From Parasphingorhabdus litoris DSM 22379 (GTDB taxonomy: Bacteria; Pseudomonadota; Alphaproteobacteria; Sphingomonadales; Sphingomonadaceae), in NCBI RefSeq assembly GCF_020906275.1, contig NZ_CP086727.1, positions 2,480,001 to 2,544,000 on the forward strand: a stretch of DNA of 64,000 nucleotides, in the 5' to 3' direction. The first letter of the stretch is position 1, and each line of letters begins with the position of its first letter. Shown piece after piece: positions 19,834-27,804 of the stretch. The position numbers and the translations under genes were made by a program. Under the pieces are notes generated by a model. That model had not been told where the DNA came from. It saw only the letters and a list, made by a program, of their open reading frames with translations, and searched no databases.

Positions 19834-20376
19834 CTAGGCTTCGCTTTGCCCGCGCTGTCCCAGCACCGTGTTTTCCACGCGGATCCGATGGCGCAGCAGG
19901 ATTGCATTCAGGATCGAGAATAGAAGCGCCACCCATGGCAAGCCCATCAACAAAGGAACAATCGCGATTTCAAGCACCACCACCAGATAGTTGGGATGGC
20001 TGACATATTTATATGGCCCGCGTTTCACTTTGTCGAAATGAGGCGCCGATATGATCCGCGTTGTCCACCAGCGACCGATTGATGCCAAGGTCCAGACCCG
20101 CAGGACTTGGGTGCCAATAAACAGCGCCAGCAGGGCCGGGTTCAGCTCCCGCAGCGGATCGACCAGCAGAAAGATGATCGCTAACCACGCGCTGTGCAGG
20201 AAGATAAACCAGTGATAGTGATCCGCACCGAACTCCTCACCGCCTTCGGACAATAACCGCCGGGTATTGCGGTTAGCATAGACCAGTTCGCCCAACCGCT
20301 GCGCAACAATATAGATGAGAACCCAGGTGACGAGCGTTGGCGGGGTCGTAAAAATGGCACCTAAATCATTCATCAA
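19834..20376 (-). CDS. Isoprenylcysteine carboxyl methyltransferase (ICMT) family membrane protein, BpsB-like
   Basis: A 180 aa integral membrane protein with about five hydrophobic helices. The ICMT-fold motifs are visible: KRGPYKYVSHPNYLVVVLE near residue 115 and RHRIRVENTVL near the C-terminus, which bind S-adenosylmethionine in this family. The ATG overlaps the stop of the type III PKS gene by four bases (ATGA), so the two are translationally coupled. In Bacillus the equivalent pair (BpsA-BpsB) makes alkylpyrones and methylates them, so O-methylation of the PKS product is the likely job (inference). Confidence 0.82.
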   Translation of the reverse strand: MMNDLGAIFTTPPTLVTWVLIYIVAQRLGELVYANRNTRRLLSEGGEEFGADHYHWFIFLHSAWLAIIFLLVDPLRELNPALLALFIGTQVLRVWTLASIGRWWTTRIISAPHFDKVKRGPYKYVSHPNYLVVVLEIAIVPLLMGLPWVALLFSILNAILLRHRIRVENTVLGQRGQSEA

Positions 20377-21431
20377 TCTGCTCCTGCCGGGTCCAATATG
20401 CCCAGCACGGATGTAAAGCCTGGACCAAGAGCAGTCATTAATACCGGCCTCTTAGGGTTACTACTGAGTAGTTTTTCCAGCACGAACAGCACGGTCGGCG
20501 ATGACATATTACCGTGATGTTTCAGCACCTCGCGGGTTGCAGGAATGCCCGGCAATTCTGGCGCGAAATAGTCTTCGAGCGCCTCAACCACTCGTCCGCC
20601 ACCGGGATGACAGGCTGGCTCGCTCATATCCGATTTTTCCAGGCCTTGCTCGCTTAGGAATTGATCACAGAAGGGCGTGAAGTCCTTAGCCACAAAGGTT
20701 GGGATATCCCGTGCGAGCACCAGATCAAATCCGGTTTCACCAATATCCCAACCCATCATATCACGCGAATCGGGCCAGGTTTTCTGATCGAAGGCGCGGA
20801 AGGACGGCCCCTCACCCTGCCCTGCCTTGCCGGTCAGCACAGCTGCCGCGCAGCCATCGGCAAACAGCGCCGTTGCGATCATATTCTTCTTGTCGAACTG
20901 GCTATAGTCGTAGGACAGGCTGCATAGTTCCAGCGAGATCAGCAGAACATTCTGCCCGCCATTGGCATCGGCCAAGTCATTGGCCAGCCTTATGCCCAAT
21001 ATCCCGCCTGCACAGCCATAGCCGAATACGGGCACGGTCTGCACTGATTGACGAAACCCCATGGCCTCGATCAATCGGCTGGGAATGGAAGGCGTCATTG
21101 TGCCCGTTGTCGAGATCATCACAATCGCGTCAACATCTGAAGGCCGCAAGGCCGCTTTCTCCAGTGCCGCCGTCGCTGACCGTCCGGCCAGCGCCCTGCC
21201 CACTTCATCATAGATCTGCGCACGTTCAGGCCAGCTGCGCTGTTCCAGATAATAATCAGGGTCCCGGGCAATATAGCGATGGGCAATCCCGCTATTGCCC
21301 AATATCTGTTTCAATCGCGCGGGCAACGCAGCCCCGCGCGCCTTGGCCAGTACCGCCAGAACATCCTCTTGGCTGATCTTGTGATCTGGAAGGGCGGTCG
21401 CGATGGATTTCAGTTGAGACATGGGGGACAT
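20373..21431 (-). CDS. Type III polyketide synthase (chalcone synthase-like), BpsA-like
   Basis: A 352 aa homodimeric-type ketosynthase that would extend an acyl-CoA starter with malonyl-CoA and cyclise it to an alkylpyrone or alkylresorcinol. The catalytic triad is complete: Cys140 in FGYGCAGG, His275 in PACHPGGGRV and Asn308 in HHGNMSS. The C-terminal GPGFTSVLGIL is the family's conserved GFGPG-type loop. No clear Shine-Dalgarno site precedes the ATG at 21431; ATG at 21422 is an alternative. Acyl chain length and product ring cannot be read from sequence. Confidence 0.88.
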   Translation of the reverse strand: MSPMSQLKSIATALPDHKISQEDVLAVLAKARGAALPARLKQILGNSGIAHRYIARDPDYYLEQRSWPERAQIYDEVGRALAGRSATAALEKAALRPSDVDAIVMISTTGTMTPSIPSRLIEAMGFRQSVQTVPVFGYGCAGGILGIRLANDLADANGGQNVLLISLELCSLSYDYSQFDKKNMIATALFADGCAAAVLTGKAGQGEGPSFRAFDQKTWPDSRDMMGWDIGETGFDLVLARDIPTFVAKDFTPFCDQFLSEQGLEKSDMSEPACHPGGGRVVEALEDYFAPELPGIPATREVLKHHGNMSSPTVLFVLEKLLSSNPKRPVLMTALGPGFTSVLGILDPAGAD

Positions 21432-21599
21432 TCGCGCTGCATGGTTAAGCTGTTACACATAGCTGTTTCGGAAACAAAAGAATAATCCGCGATAGCCCGA
21501 AGAGACGTATCACCGTTATTCCCGTTGCGAACTGAAAAAGATGAGCTAGCATAGCACCCAACAGGGAAGGTTATAACCATCGGCGGAATAGATCTGGCA

Positions 21600-22622
21600 T
21601 TGGTCGATACGATATTGCGACTGCTTACCATGGGCGGGCAGATCATGATCGTTGGTGTTCTTCTGACAAGCAAGACCCGGCTAGGTCTAAAAATATCACT
21701 ATTGGGCGTGCTGATCAGTTCAATGGCTTATTTGATCAATTCATCAATCACGCTAGCACCGCCGCTTCCCTGGCGCAGAGCTATTGACTTTCTTTCGGTA
21801 TCAACAACCGTCTGGGCATGGATATTTGCGCACCAGCTGTTTGAGCGCCGCATTGCCAAGGCCTTGCTTATTGCCGTGCCAATATTGCTTGCGCTGTTAT
21901 GGATCATGGCTGTCACTGTGCCAGGCATACGATGGTTTACCTTCTATGCGATCCGTTTTCTTTCCCTTGCATTAGTCGCGCATCTCATCATCATTGCCCT
22001 GACAGGCCGTGCGGATGACTTGATTGAAAAGCGGCGGCTGATCAGAATGTTTTTGCCGATTTTTGTCGGACTAGAGGTTGGCGGCGTTCTGACTTATGAA
22101 CTTTTCTTCGGTCCTACGGACAATATCCCAGGCGTATCAGCGGTCAATGCGATGCTGATCCTGATCCTGGTTCTTGGCGCCGGCATGGCGGTACTGACAG
22201 CGGACGGTGATTTATTTGCAAAACCCGTCACCAATCAACCGCAAGCCCGTCCCTTTCTAAATCTCTCACCATCGGAAACCGTGTTGCATGACAAGCTCAT
22301 CGCAGCGATGGAAGAAGGACAATATCGCACCCCGTCGCTGACAATAGCGACGCTGGCCGCACAGCTCGATACGCAAGAGCACCGGCTACGCGCATTGATC
22401 AACAAACAACTCGGCCATCGCAATTTTTCGTCCTTTCTCAACGGCTATCGAATCGCCGAAGCCAAGGAAAAATTGGCTGATCGAGCGCATGTAGACTTGC
22501 CGATTCTGACAATAGCGATGGATTTGGGCTATGGATCGCTGGCGCCGTTTAATCGCGCCTTTCGCTCGGAAACGGGCCAAACACCTAGTGATTTTCGCAA
22601 GGAAGCCATTGATCAAAACTGA
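21600..22622 (+). CDS. AraC-family regulator with N-terminal multi-helix membrane domain
   Basis: A 340 aa protein. Residues 1 to about 215 contain about seven hydrophobic segments (for example QIMIVGVLLTS, ISLLGVLISSMAYL, LLIAVPILLALLWIMAV, AMLILILVLGAGMAV). Residues 235-337 hold an AraC DNA-binding domain: first HTH around LTIATLAAQLDTQEHRLRAL, second around ILTIAMDLGYGSLAPFNRAF then TGQTPSDF. It is therefore a membrane-anchored transcription factor. The start is uncertain: the first usable codon is TTG at 21600, with no SD, whereas AGGGAAGG at 21563-21570 lies before an in-frame ATC. It is divergent from the PKS pair. Confidence 0.8.
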   Translation: MVDTILRLLTMGGQIMIVGVLLTSKTRLGLKISLLGVLISSMAYLINSSITLAPPLPWRRAIDFLSVSTTVWAWIFAHQLFERRIAKALLIAVPILLALLWIMAVTVPGIRWFTFYAIRFLSLALVAHLIIIALTGRADDLIEKRRLIRMFLPIFVGLEVGGVLTYELFFGPTDNIPGVSAVNAMLILILVLGAGMAVLTADGDLFAKPVTNQPQARPFLNLSPSETVLHDKLIAAMEEGQYRTPSLTIATLAAQLDTQEHRLRALINKQLGHRNFSSFLNGYRIAEAKEKLADRAHVDLPILTIAMDLGYGSLAPFNRAFRSETGQTPSDFRKEAIDQN

Positions 22623-22737
22623 AATAGTCTGATCATTTTCAAAATCGCACAGCATTTTTCAGCATTGCAGAGAGACGGATGCGGCTTTCTTTCACTTTGC
22701 CTTCATCAAACAACAAACGCTTGTGATGGAGAATGTT

Positions 22738-23595
22738 ATGCCTGAACTTTTCAACGCCATAGTGGACCATATGATTGGTGCCTTTACCTTTGATCTGGGC
22801 CGCTATTTGATCGCGGCAGGCACATTGTCCTTAATCCTGTGGGCATTTGGTAAATGGAGCGCCGCCCGGCGCATCCAATCCCGCAAGGCTGGTTTCGCTG
22901 ACTATAAACGCGAATTTCTGTCTTCCATGCGCACAGTTGTCGTTTTCGGTCTGACCACAATCAGCACAGTTTTGCTGGAAGCAGCGGGCTGGATCACGGT
23001 CATGACCGGCGAGATACTCTGGCCCTTGTTCATAGTTCAGCTATTGGCAATGATCGTTGCGCATGATGCCTATTTCTATTGGATGCATCGCTGGCTGCAT
23101 ACGAAAACCATGTTCCGCTTCTCACACCTGCACCATCACAAGTCGCGCACCCCGACGCCATGGGCGGCATATAGCTTCTCCTCGTTCGAGGCGATGGCCG
23201 AGGCTGCCTTTGTGCCGATCTATCTGTTCATCATCTCGGTTGTGTTCGGCGGCATGTATCCATTCGCGATCTTCCTGTTCCTCGCCCATATGATTGTTCG
23301 CAATGTTATGGGGCATGCCGGGGTAGAATTATTCCCGGCCGGCTGGACGCGCAACAAATTTGTCGGCTGGATCACCACAACCACCCATCATGACTTGCAC
23401 CATAGTCAGGGTAACAGCAATTTCGGCCTCTACTTCACCTGGTGGGACCGGATGATGGGCACCGAGCATCCCGAATATGAAGCACGCTTTGATGCCGTCG
23501 CCAAGCCGATCCGCCTGTCAGTCGGCGTCACAGCAAATATTTGCATCGCCGCTTTCTCTCTCTTGGCGGTCGCTACAACGACGAACCTGATTTAA
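22738..23595 (+). CDS. Sterol desaturase / fatty acid hydroxylase family membrane protein
   Basis: A 285 aa di-iron membrane oxygenase with about four to five hydrophobic helices. The eight-histidine signature is present: HDAYFYWMHRWLH, then HLHHHKSRTP, then HHDLHHSQGNSNFG near the C-terminus. This family adds hydroxyl groups or double bonds to lipids such as sterols, carotenoids or fatty acids; the substrate here is unknown. Start candidates are GTG 22723, ATG 22726 and ATG 22738; the last is chosen because GGAG sits 6 bases before it. It follows the AraC-type gene on the same strand, so that regulator may control it (inference). Confidence 0.87.
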   Translation: MPELFNAIVDHMIGAFTFDLGRYLIAAGTLSLILWAFGKWSAARRIQSRKAGFADYKREFLSSMRTVVVFGLTTISTVLLEAAGWITVMTGEILWPLFIVQLLAMIVAHDAYFYWMHRWLHTKTMFRFSHLHHHKSRTPTPWAAYSFSSFEAMAEAAFVPIYLFIISVVFGGMYPFAIFLFLAHMIVRNVMGHAGVELFPAGWTRNKFVGWITTTTHHDLHHSQGNSNFGLYFTWWDRMMGTEHPEYEARFDAVAKPIRLSVGVTANICIAAFSLLAVATTTNLI

Positions 23596-23835
23596 CCGAG
23601 CGCTGGATGTGTAGAGAGCGCGAAGTCCTTTCCTACATGTCCAGCGACATGCTATGGCAATGCGCGCTGAGTGATTTCTTCTGTAAAGGCGGAAAAGGCT
23701 TTTTGCTGCGTGGCAACAGAGAAGGATTTTTTAGCCGATTCTGTGTAGAAACTGTATAAACTCACGAAAGTGATCAGCTTCAGATCTTGCATATAGCACT
23801 GATATTAATGAATTTTAATCGACAAATCTCATTTA
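23596..23835. other. Intergenic stretch before the phasin promoter
   Basis: About 240 bases, increasingly AT-rich towards the phasin promoter. No coding frame, hairpin terminator or RNA gene was recognised. Confidence 0.4.
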
Positions 23836-23850
23836 TTGTGCACTGCAACA
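23836..23850 (+). repeat. Direct repeat copy 1 at the phasin promoter
   Basis: TTGTGCACTGCAACA, identical to the copy at 23884-23898. It ends 7 bases upstream of the -35 hexamer. It contains TGCA-type half sites and could be a PhaR-like repressor site (inference). Confidence 0.6.
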
Positions 23851-23857
23851 TTTTTCC

Positions 23858-23886
23858 TTGACTTTAACGTAAGCCTTCCCTATTTG
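23858..23886 (+). promoter_or_regulatory. Phasin gene promoter
   Basis: TTGACT (23858-23863), 17-base spacer, TATTTG (23881-23886). The predicted start site near 23893 falls inside the second direct repeat, so a protein bound there would block transcription. Confidence 0.5.
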
Positions 23887-23898
23887 TGCACTGCAACA
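23884..23898 (+). repeat. Direct repeat copy 2 at the phasin promoter
   Basis: TTGTGCACTGCAACA, exact copy of 23836-23850, 48 bases away. It overlaps the -10 box and the predicted transcription start. Confidence 0.6.
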
Positions 23899-23915
23899 AA
23901 CAAATGGAAGCAAAG

Positions 23916-24818
23916 ATGGCTGATACAAAAACGACTGATACACAGGCTGTTCCGGCTGCTAATAAGCCCGCCAGCCTCTCTGCTGAAGCGGCTTACTCAG
24001 CCGCTGCCTCAGCGAAATCCGTAGCTGCTGAAGCTGCACCTGCTCCTAAAGCAGCTGCCAAGCCAGCAACGAAGACTGCACCAACAACCGCCGCGGCTCC
24101 TGCTGCGAAAACGCCGGTTGCTGCTGCAACAACCAAAACGGCTTCAAAACCCGCTGCAACGAAGCCTGCAGCAACCAAGGCGGCTCCTAAAAAGACTGTT
24201 ACGAAGCGCAAAGCCGCTCCGAAACGCGCCGCAACAACCGCGAAAAAGACTGTTAAAAAAGGAACGACCAAGATGACAACCGCAAAGAAAACCACCGCTA
24301 AGAAAGCGCCTGTGAAGAAAACCGTAAAGAAAGCAGCTCCAAAGGCTGCTCCAAAAGCGGCTACCACCAACAAAAAAGCTCTGCAGGACATGGCTGCCAA
24401 ATTGCAGGCTCAGCTTGAGAAGCTGACCGCGACCGCTCAAGAGCGTGCCAAAGAAGTAGCTGACCGTGCTGTTGAAGTTTCCAAAGACGCTGTTGAATTC
24501 AACCGTCTTAACGTTGAAACCCTCGTCGAAAGCGGCAAAATCACCGCTCAAGGCGCTCAGGAAATCGGCAAAACCAACGTTAAATATACCCGCGAAAACT
24601 TCGCGGAAGCCAGCAACGTTCTGAAAAGCTCTTTCAATGTTGCTACGCCAAAAGATTTCGTTGAAATGCAAGCTGACTTCATGCGCAGCAGCCTGGACCG
24701 GGTTATGGAACAGACTTCAAACAACATGGATGCCGTAACCAAATTGGCTGGCAAAGCCTATCAGCCAATTGCTGATCGCGTTAGCACCATCCGTAAAGAG
24801 ATCAAAAAAGCCGCTTAA
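23916..24818 (+). CDS. Phasin family protein with histone-H1-like N-terminal region
   Basis: Phasins coat polyhydroxyalkanoate granules. In this 300 aa protein residues 1 to about 155 are Ala/Lys/Pro/Thr-rich repeats (KPAATKPAATKAAPKK, KKTTAKKAPVKKTVKK), like histone H1 tails of PhaF/AlgP. Residues about 160-300 are a helical phasin domain (MAAKLQAQLEKLTATAQERA, EFNRLNVETLVESGKITAQG, MQADFMRSSLDRVMEQ). In PhaF of Pseudomonas the basic part is C-terminal, so the order is reversed here. The ATG at 23916 is preferred over GTG 23886 because GGAAG precedes it and the promoter lies just upstream. Confidence 0.85.
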   Translation: MADTKTTDTQAVPAANKPASLSAEAAYSAAASAKSVAAEAAPAPKAAAKPATKTAPTTAAAPAAKTPVAAATTKTASKPAATKPAATKAAPKKTVTKRKAAPKRAATTAKKTVKKGTTKMTTAKKTTAKKAPVKKTVKKAAPKAAPKAATTNKKALQDMAAKLQAQLEKLTATAQERAKEVADRAVEVSKDAVEFNRLNVETLVESGKITAQGAQEIGKTNVKYTRENFAEASNVLKSSFNVATPKDFVEMQADFMRSSLDRVMEQTSNNMDAVTKLAGKAYQPIADRVSTIRKEIKKAA

Positions 24819-24840
24819 GCTGCTTTTAATCGTCACGCAA

Positions 24841-24870
24841 AAGGCCGTTCCTTCGGGAGCGGCCTTTTTC
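24841..24870 (+). terminator. Rho-independent terminator after the phasin gene
   Basis: AAGGCCGTTCC-TTCG-GGAGCGGCCTT (one G-T pair) followed by TTTC, 22 bases after the phasin stop. Confidence 0.85.
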
Positions 24871-24966
24871 ATTTGGCCCATGTTGGGTCAATTTATCGTA
24901 AAATCATCGTGGATTGATCAATCCGCCACTTGCCCTCAAGGGTGAAAATACCATATCCTGACAGAC

Positions 24967-25407
24967 ATGATTACAGCAGAGATTCTCTCCCTATCACCAA
25001 TCGAAGCCGAACCGCCTTTTTTGGGACGCGGCGAAGCCTTGCAATCAGGCATGGCAATGGCCGGGGATGATGATGACGGCGCGGACAACAACGGTACCGG
25101 GGACAGCGATGATACCGATCTCGGTATCGCTACCAAAACGCGGACCAAGACCAAGAAACCCAATCCCTACAAAGTCCTGCTGCTCAACGACGACTATACT
25201 CCGATGGAATTTGTCGTCCTTGTCCTCAAGCGCTTTTTCCAGATGGATATTGATGAAGCGACCCGGGTGATGCTGCACGTCCACCAGAAGGGCGTCGGAA
25301 TTTGCGGCACCTTTAGCTATGAAGTTGCCGAGACAAAGGTAACACAGGTGATGGACTTCGCTCGCAAGAACCAACACCCACTCCAGTGCACTTTAGAAAA
25401 AGCCTGA
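24967..25407 (+). CDS. clpS: ATP-dependent Clp protease adaptor ClpS
   Basis: ClpS delivers N-degron substrates to ClpAP. The adaptor core starts around residue 68: [19 protein letters not shown] with the N-degron-pocket residues, then [19 protein letters not shown] and [17 protein letters not shown], all typical. The N-terminus is longer than usual and has an acidic Asp/Gly segment ([11 protein letters not shown]). ATG 25051 or 25057 could be the true start, since no clear SD precedes 24967. Its partner clpA is about 32 kb away at 57796, unlike the adjacent clpS-clpA of many proteobacteria. Confidence 0.92.
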   Translation: MITAEILSLSPIEAEPPFLGRGEALQSGMAMAGDDDDGADNNGTGDSDDTDLGIATKTRTKTKKPNPYKVLLLNDDYTPMEFVVLVLKRFFQMDIDEATRVMLHVHQKGVGICGTFSYEVAETKVTQVMDFARKNQHPLQCTLEKA

Positions 25408-25438
25408 CCCGGCATCCAATCATATAAGGAAATAGACT

Positions 25439-26098
25439 ATGTCAGAGACCCCGGTAATTACCGTCGATATTGTCTCTGATGTCGTCTGCCCCTGGTGCAT
25501 CATCGGGTATAAAAAACTCGAACAGGCGATGCAGCGCTTTGAAGGCAGAGCAGAATTCGCCCTCGCCTGGCATGCATTTGAACTGAACCCGAACATGCCG
25601 CCCGAGGGACAGGATATCAACGAGCATATGGCGCAGAAATATGGCGCCACGCCAGAGCAAAGCAAAGCCAATCGTGAACGGCTGCGCAACGCCGGCAGCG
25701 ATCTCGACTTTGAGTTCAGCTATCGTGAGAATATGCGGATGGTGAACACATTTGATGCGCACCGCCTGCTCCACTGGGCCGGCGAAACCGGCAAACAGAC
25801 TGCACTGAAACTGGCACTGTTCAAAGCGCATTTCACCGATGGCAAAGATGTCAGCGATCATGAAATTTTGACCGAAGTGGCTGGCTCTGTCGGCCTGGAT
25901 GAAAAACGCGTCCGCAGCTTGCTGGCCAGTGACATGTACGCTGCGGATGTCCGTGCGGTTGAAGCCCAATGGCAAGACCGCTTCATCTCCGGCGTACCAG
26001 CCTTTATCTTCAACAAGAAATTCATGGTTCCCGGTGCGCAAGACAGCGATGTGTTTGCGCAGATTATCGAGAACAAGGTGCTGGCCGCCGCAGCTTAG
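25439..26098 (+). CDS. DsbA family oxidoreductase (FrnE-like)
   Basis: A 219 aa thioredoxin-fold protein with a CPWC active site at residues 17-20, a long helical insert, and the cis-Pro loop GVPAFIFNKKFMVPGAQ near residues 183-199. It has no signal peptide, so it is cytoplasmic; FrnE-type members act in thiol isomerisation or oxidative stress tolerance, and 2-hydroxychromene-2-carboxylate isomerases are related. AAGGA lies 8 bases before the ATG. It follows clpS by 31 bases, so the two are probably co-transcribed. Confidence 0.85.
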   Translation: MSETPVITVDIVSDVVCPWCIIGYKKLEQAMQRFEGRAEFALAWHAFELNPNMPPEGQDINEHMAQKYGATPEQSKANRERLRNAGSDLDFEFSYRENMRMVNTFDAHRLLHWAGETGKQTALKLALFKAHFTDGKDVSDHEILTEVAGSVGLDEKRVRSLLASDMYAADVRAVEAQWQDRFISGVPAFIFNKKFMVPGAQDSDVFAQIIENKVLAAAA

Positions 26099-26117
26099 TG
26101 GTTGTGTTAGCAGTGAC

Positions 26118-26194
26118 GTGCTCCGCACTTGATGCGGAGCCCAGGATGGCTGCCACGCCCGTCTAACCTAGGCTCCGCATCAAGTGCGGAGCAC
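26118..26194. repeat. Nested palindromic repeat element (REP/REPIN-like)
   Basis: Two 24-base arms (26118-26141 and 26171-26194) are exact inverted copies separated by 29 bases. Each arm is itself a hairpin, CTCCGCA-CTTGA-TGCGGAG. It sits exactly between two convergent genes and could act as a bidirectional terminator. Elements of this shape recur in sphingomonad intergenic regions (recalled). Confidence 0.75.
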
Positions 26195-26207
26195 ATCTAT
26201 TCAGAGC

Positions 26208-27008
26208 TCACCCTCGCTTCGGCGGCAACGGGAAAAAACCGGATGTCCGCTCGATATAGTCAACATAATCCGGCCGGTTCTTGCGCAGCGCATATTCCAG
26301 CATGGGTGCGCCACTCCATTTGGTTAGCGTGAAGCTGAGGAACAAAGGCCCGATAATCGCCACCCACGCTGGCCAACCGACTTGTGCCGCAACCAGCCAT
26401 ATCCCCCACCATGTGCAGAAATCGCCAAAATAATTGGGATGACGAGTGTAGCGCCAAAGCCCGGTATCGAGCACCTTGCCCTTATTCGACGGATCCGCCT
26501 TGAACGCTTTCAATTGCGCATCCCCGACCGTTTCGAAAACGATACCGATGACCGCGAGTACCAGACCGATAACCGCTAACGGCCCAAGCCCCTGATCGCC
26601 CGACAGCAATATCCCGATTTGCGCAGGCAAGCAGACCATGAAAAGCAGCGGTATTTGCAACACCCACGCTTTTATCAATGCCGTTTTTGCAAAGCTCCAA
26701 CCCTTTTTCTTCATCGCAGTGCCGATTATCTTGGTATAGCGTGGATCCTCGCCTTCCTTGCTCCATCGCAGGTAAAGATGCGTTCCCAAACGCACGCCCC
26801 AGGTCATCGTCAAACCAAAGATCGTCCAACCGAGCCAGCCCGCATTTCCCACCTGCAGGATTGATGCGCCTGCCATGATCGCCATGCCATAAGCCCAGAA
26901 GGAATCGATAAAGGACACATCCCGGATTTTCACCGAAACCAGCCAGAGAATAATCATGACTGCCACCAGAAGTGCAAAATTTTGACCGAGGGCTGCGAGC
27001 AACATCAC
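26208..27008 (-). CDS. DUF1295 domain membrane protein (steroid 5-alpha-reductase-like fold)
   Basis: A 266 aa protein with about six to seven membrane helices. The C-terminal signature LDTGLWRYTRHPNYFGDFCTWWG, split across residues about 190-212, is typical of DUF1295 and related methyltransferase/reductase folds. The N-terminal region SFIDSFWAYG is also characteristic. The function of bacterial DUF1295 proteins is not established. The ATG overlaps the stop of an upstream gene: the PlsC-like gene ends at 27005, giving a 4-base ATGA overlap and coupling. Confidence 0.82.
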   Translation of the reverse strand: MMLLAALGQNFALLVAVMIILWLVSVKIRDVSFIDSFWAYGMAIMAGASILQVGNAGWLGWTIFGLTMTWGVRLGTHLYLRWSKEGEDPRYTKIIGTAMKKKGWSFAKTALIKAWVLQIPLLFMVCLPAQIGILLSGDQGLGPLAVIGLVLAVIGIVFETVGDAQLKAFKADPSNKGKVLDTGLWRYTRHPNYFGDFCTWWGIWLVAAQVGWPAWVAIIGPLFLSFTLTKWSGAPMLEYALRKNRPDYVDYIERTSGFFPLPPKRG

Positions 27009-27643
27009 CCCTTTTCTCCCGATCGTCCTTCGCTCGGTTCCGGGTCGGGATTGGTGTGGACGATATCATCCATGGCTTTTTCAGGGAATTTCGGCGTGAC
27101 ACTGTGATAAAAGCTGCTGATCTTCGCCATATCGGCTTCATAGTCGCCGGTCACCTCAATTTGCGGCCCCAGTCCGCCCGTCTTCTTCGCATAGTCCATC
27201 ATACCGATGATCAACGGCACCTTGGCCTTGAGCGCTATATAGTAAAAGCCCGTTCGCCATTGGCGGACATTGCCGCGCGTCCCTTCCGGCGGGATGGTCA
27301 ATATAAAATCATCGCGCTTGTTGAACTCTTCAACCATCGCATCGACCATATTCTGCGATTTGGACCGATCCACAGGAATACCACCCATACGCCGCATCAT
27401 GTCACCGAACGGCCATTTAAACAGCGTGTCTTTGCCAATCCAATAGGATTGGATTTTCAAGCTGTTGGTTAGCCCAAAGAAATAGATAAAATCCCAATTG
27501 CTGGTGTGCGGCGCGGCAATGATCACACATTTACGTGGTGCCGGGTTTTCCTGCACCGCTGTCCAGCCGGTAAGAGTGTACACGAACACGGAAAAGCGCC
27601 GGACAATCTCCGACAGCCAATTAGGTTTGATATTATCGTGCAC
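27005..27643 (-). CDS. PlsC-type lysophospholipid acyltransferase
   Basis: A 212 aa acyltransferase that would transfer an acyl chain to lysophosphatidic acid or a related lipid. The catalytic block I reads AAPHTSNWDFIYF (H-x4-D), block III is IPPEGTRG, and GGIPVDRSKSQNMV gives the intermediate block. The N-terminus has one weak hydrophobic stretch (FSVFVYTLTGWTAV). It is translationally coupled to the downstream DUF1295 gene, which hints at a shared lipid substrate (inference). Confidence 0.83.
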   Translation of the reverse strand: MHDNIKPNWLSEIVRRFSVFVYTLTGWTAVQENPAPRKCVIIAAPHTSNWDFIYFFGLTNSLKIQSYWIGKDTLFKWPFGDMMRRMGGIPVDRSKSQNMVDAMVEEFNKRDDFILTIPPEGTRGNVRQWRTGFYYIALKAKVPLIIGMMDYAKKTGGLGPQIEVTGDYEADMAKISSFYHSVTPKFPEKAMDDIVHTNPDPEPSEGRSGEKG

Positions 27644-27804
27644 GCTTCCCCCACTTGCGATCCTGCTCGCATATGTAAAACGACCATAGGTTCATTTCAC
27701 TCAAGCGCAACGCCAGATGTTTGTTTTCAAATAAGCGCGGTTCAGCTTTTGGCAATCCAAAATATATAGATTTTGACTGCACAATATGAAGAGGGACAGC
27801 ATTC

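Noticed and set aside
23993..24671. Minus-strand frames opposite the phasin N-terminus
   Set aside because: They arise from the Ala/Lys repeat on the other strand (low-complexity Val/Phe/Ala text) and have no start signal.
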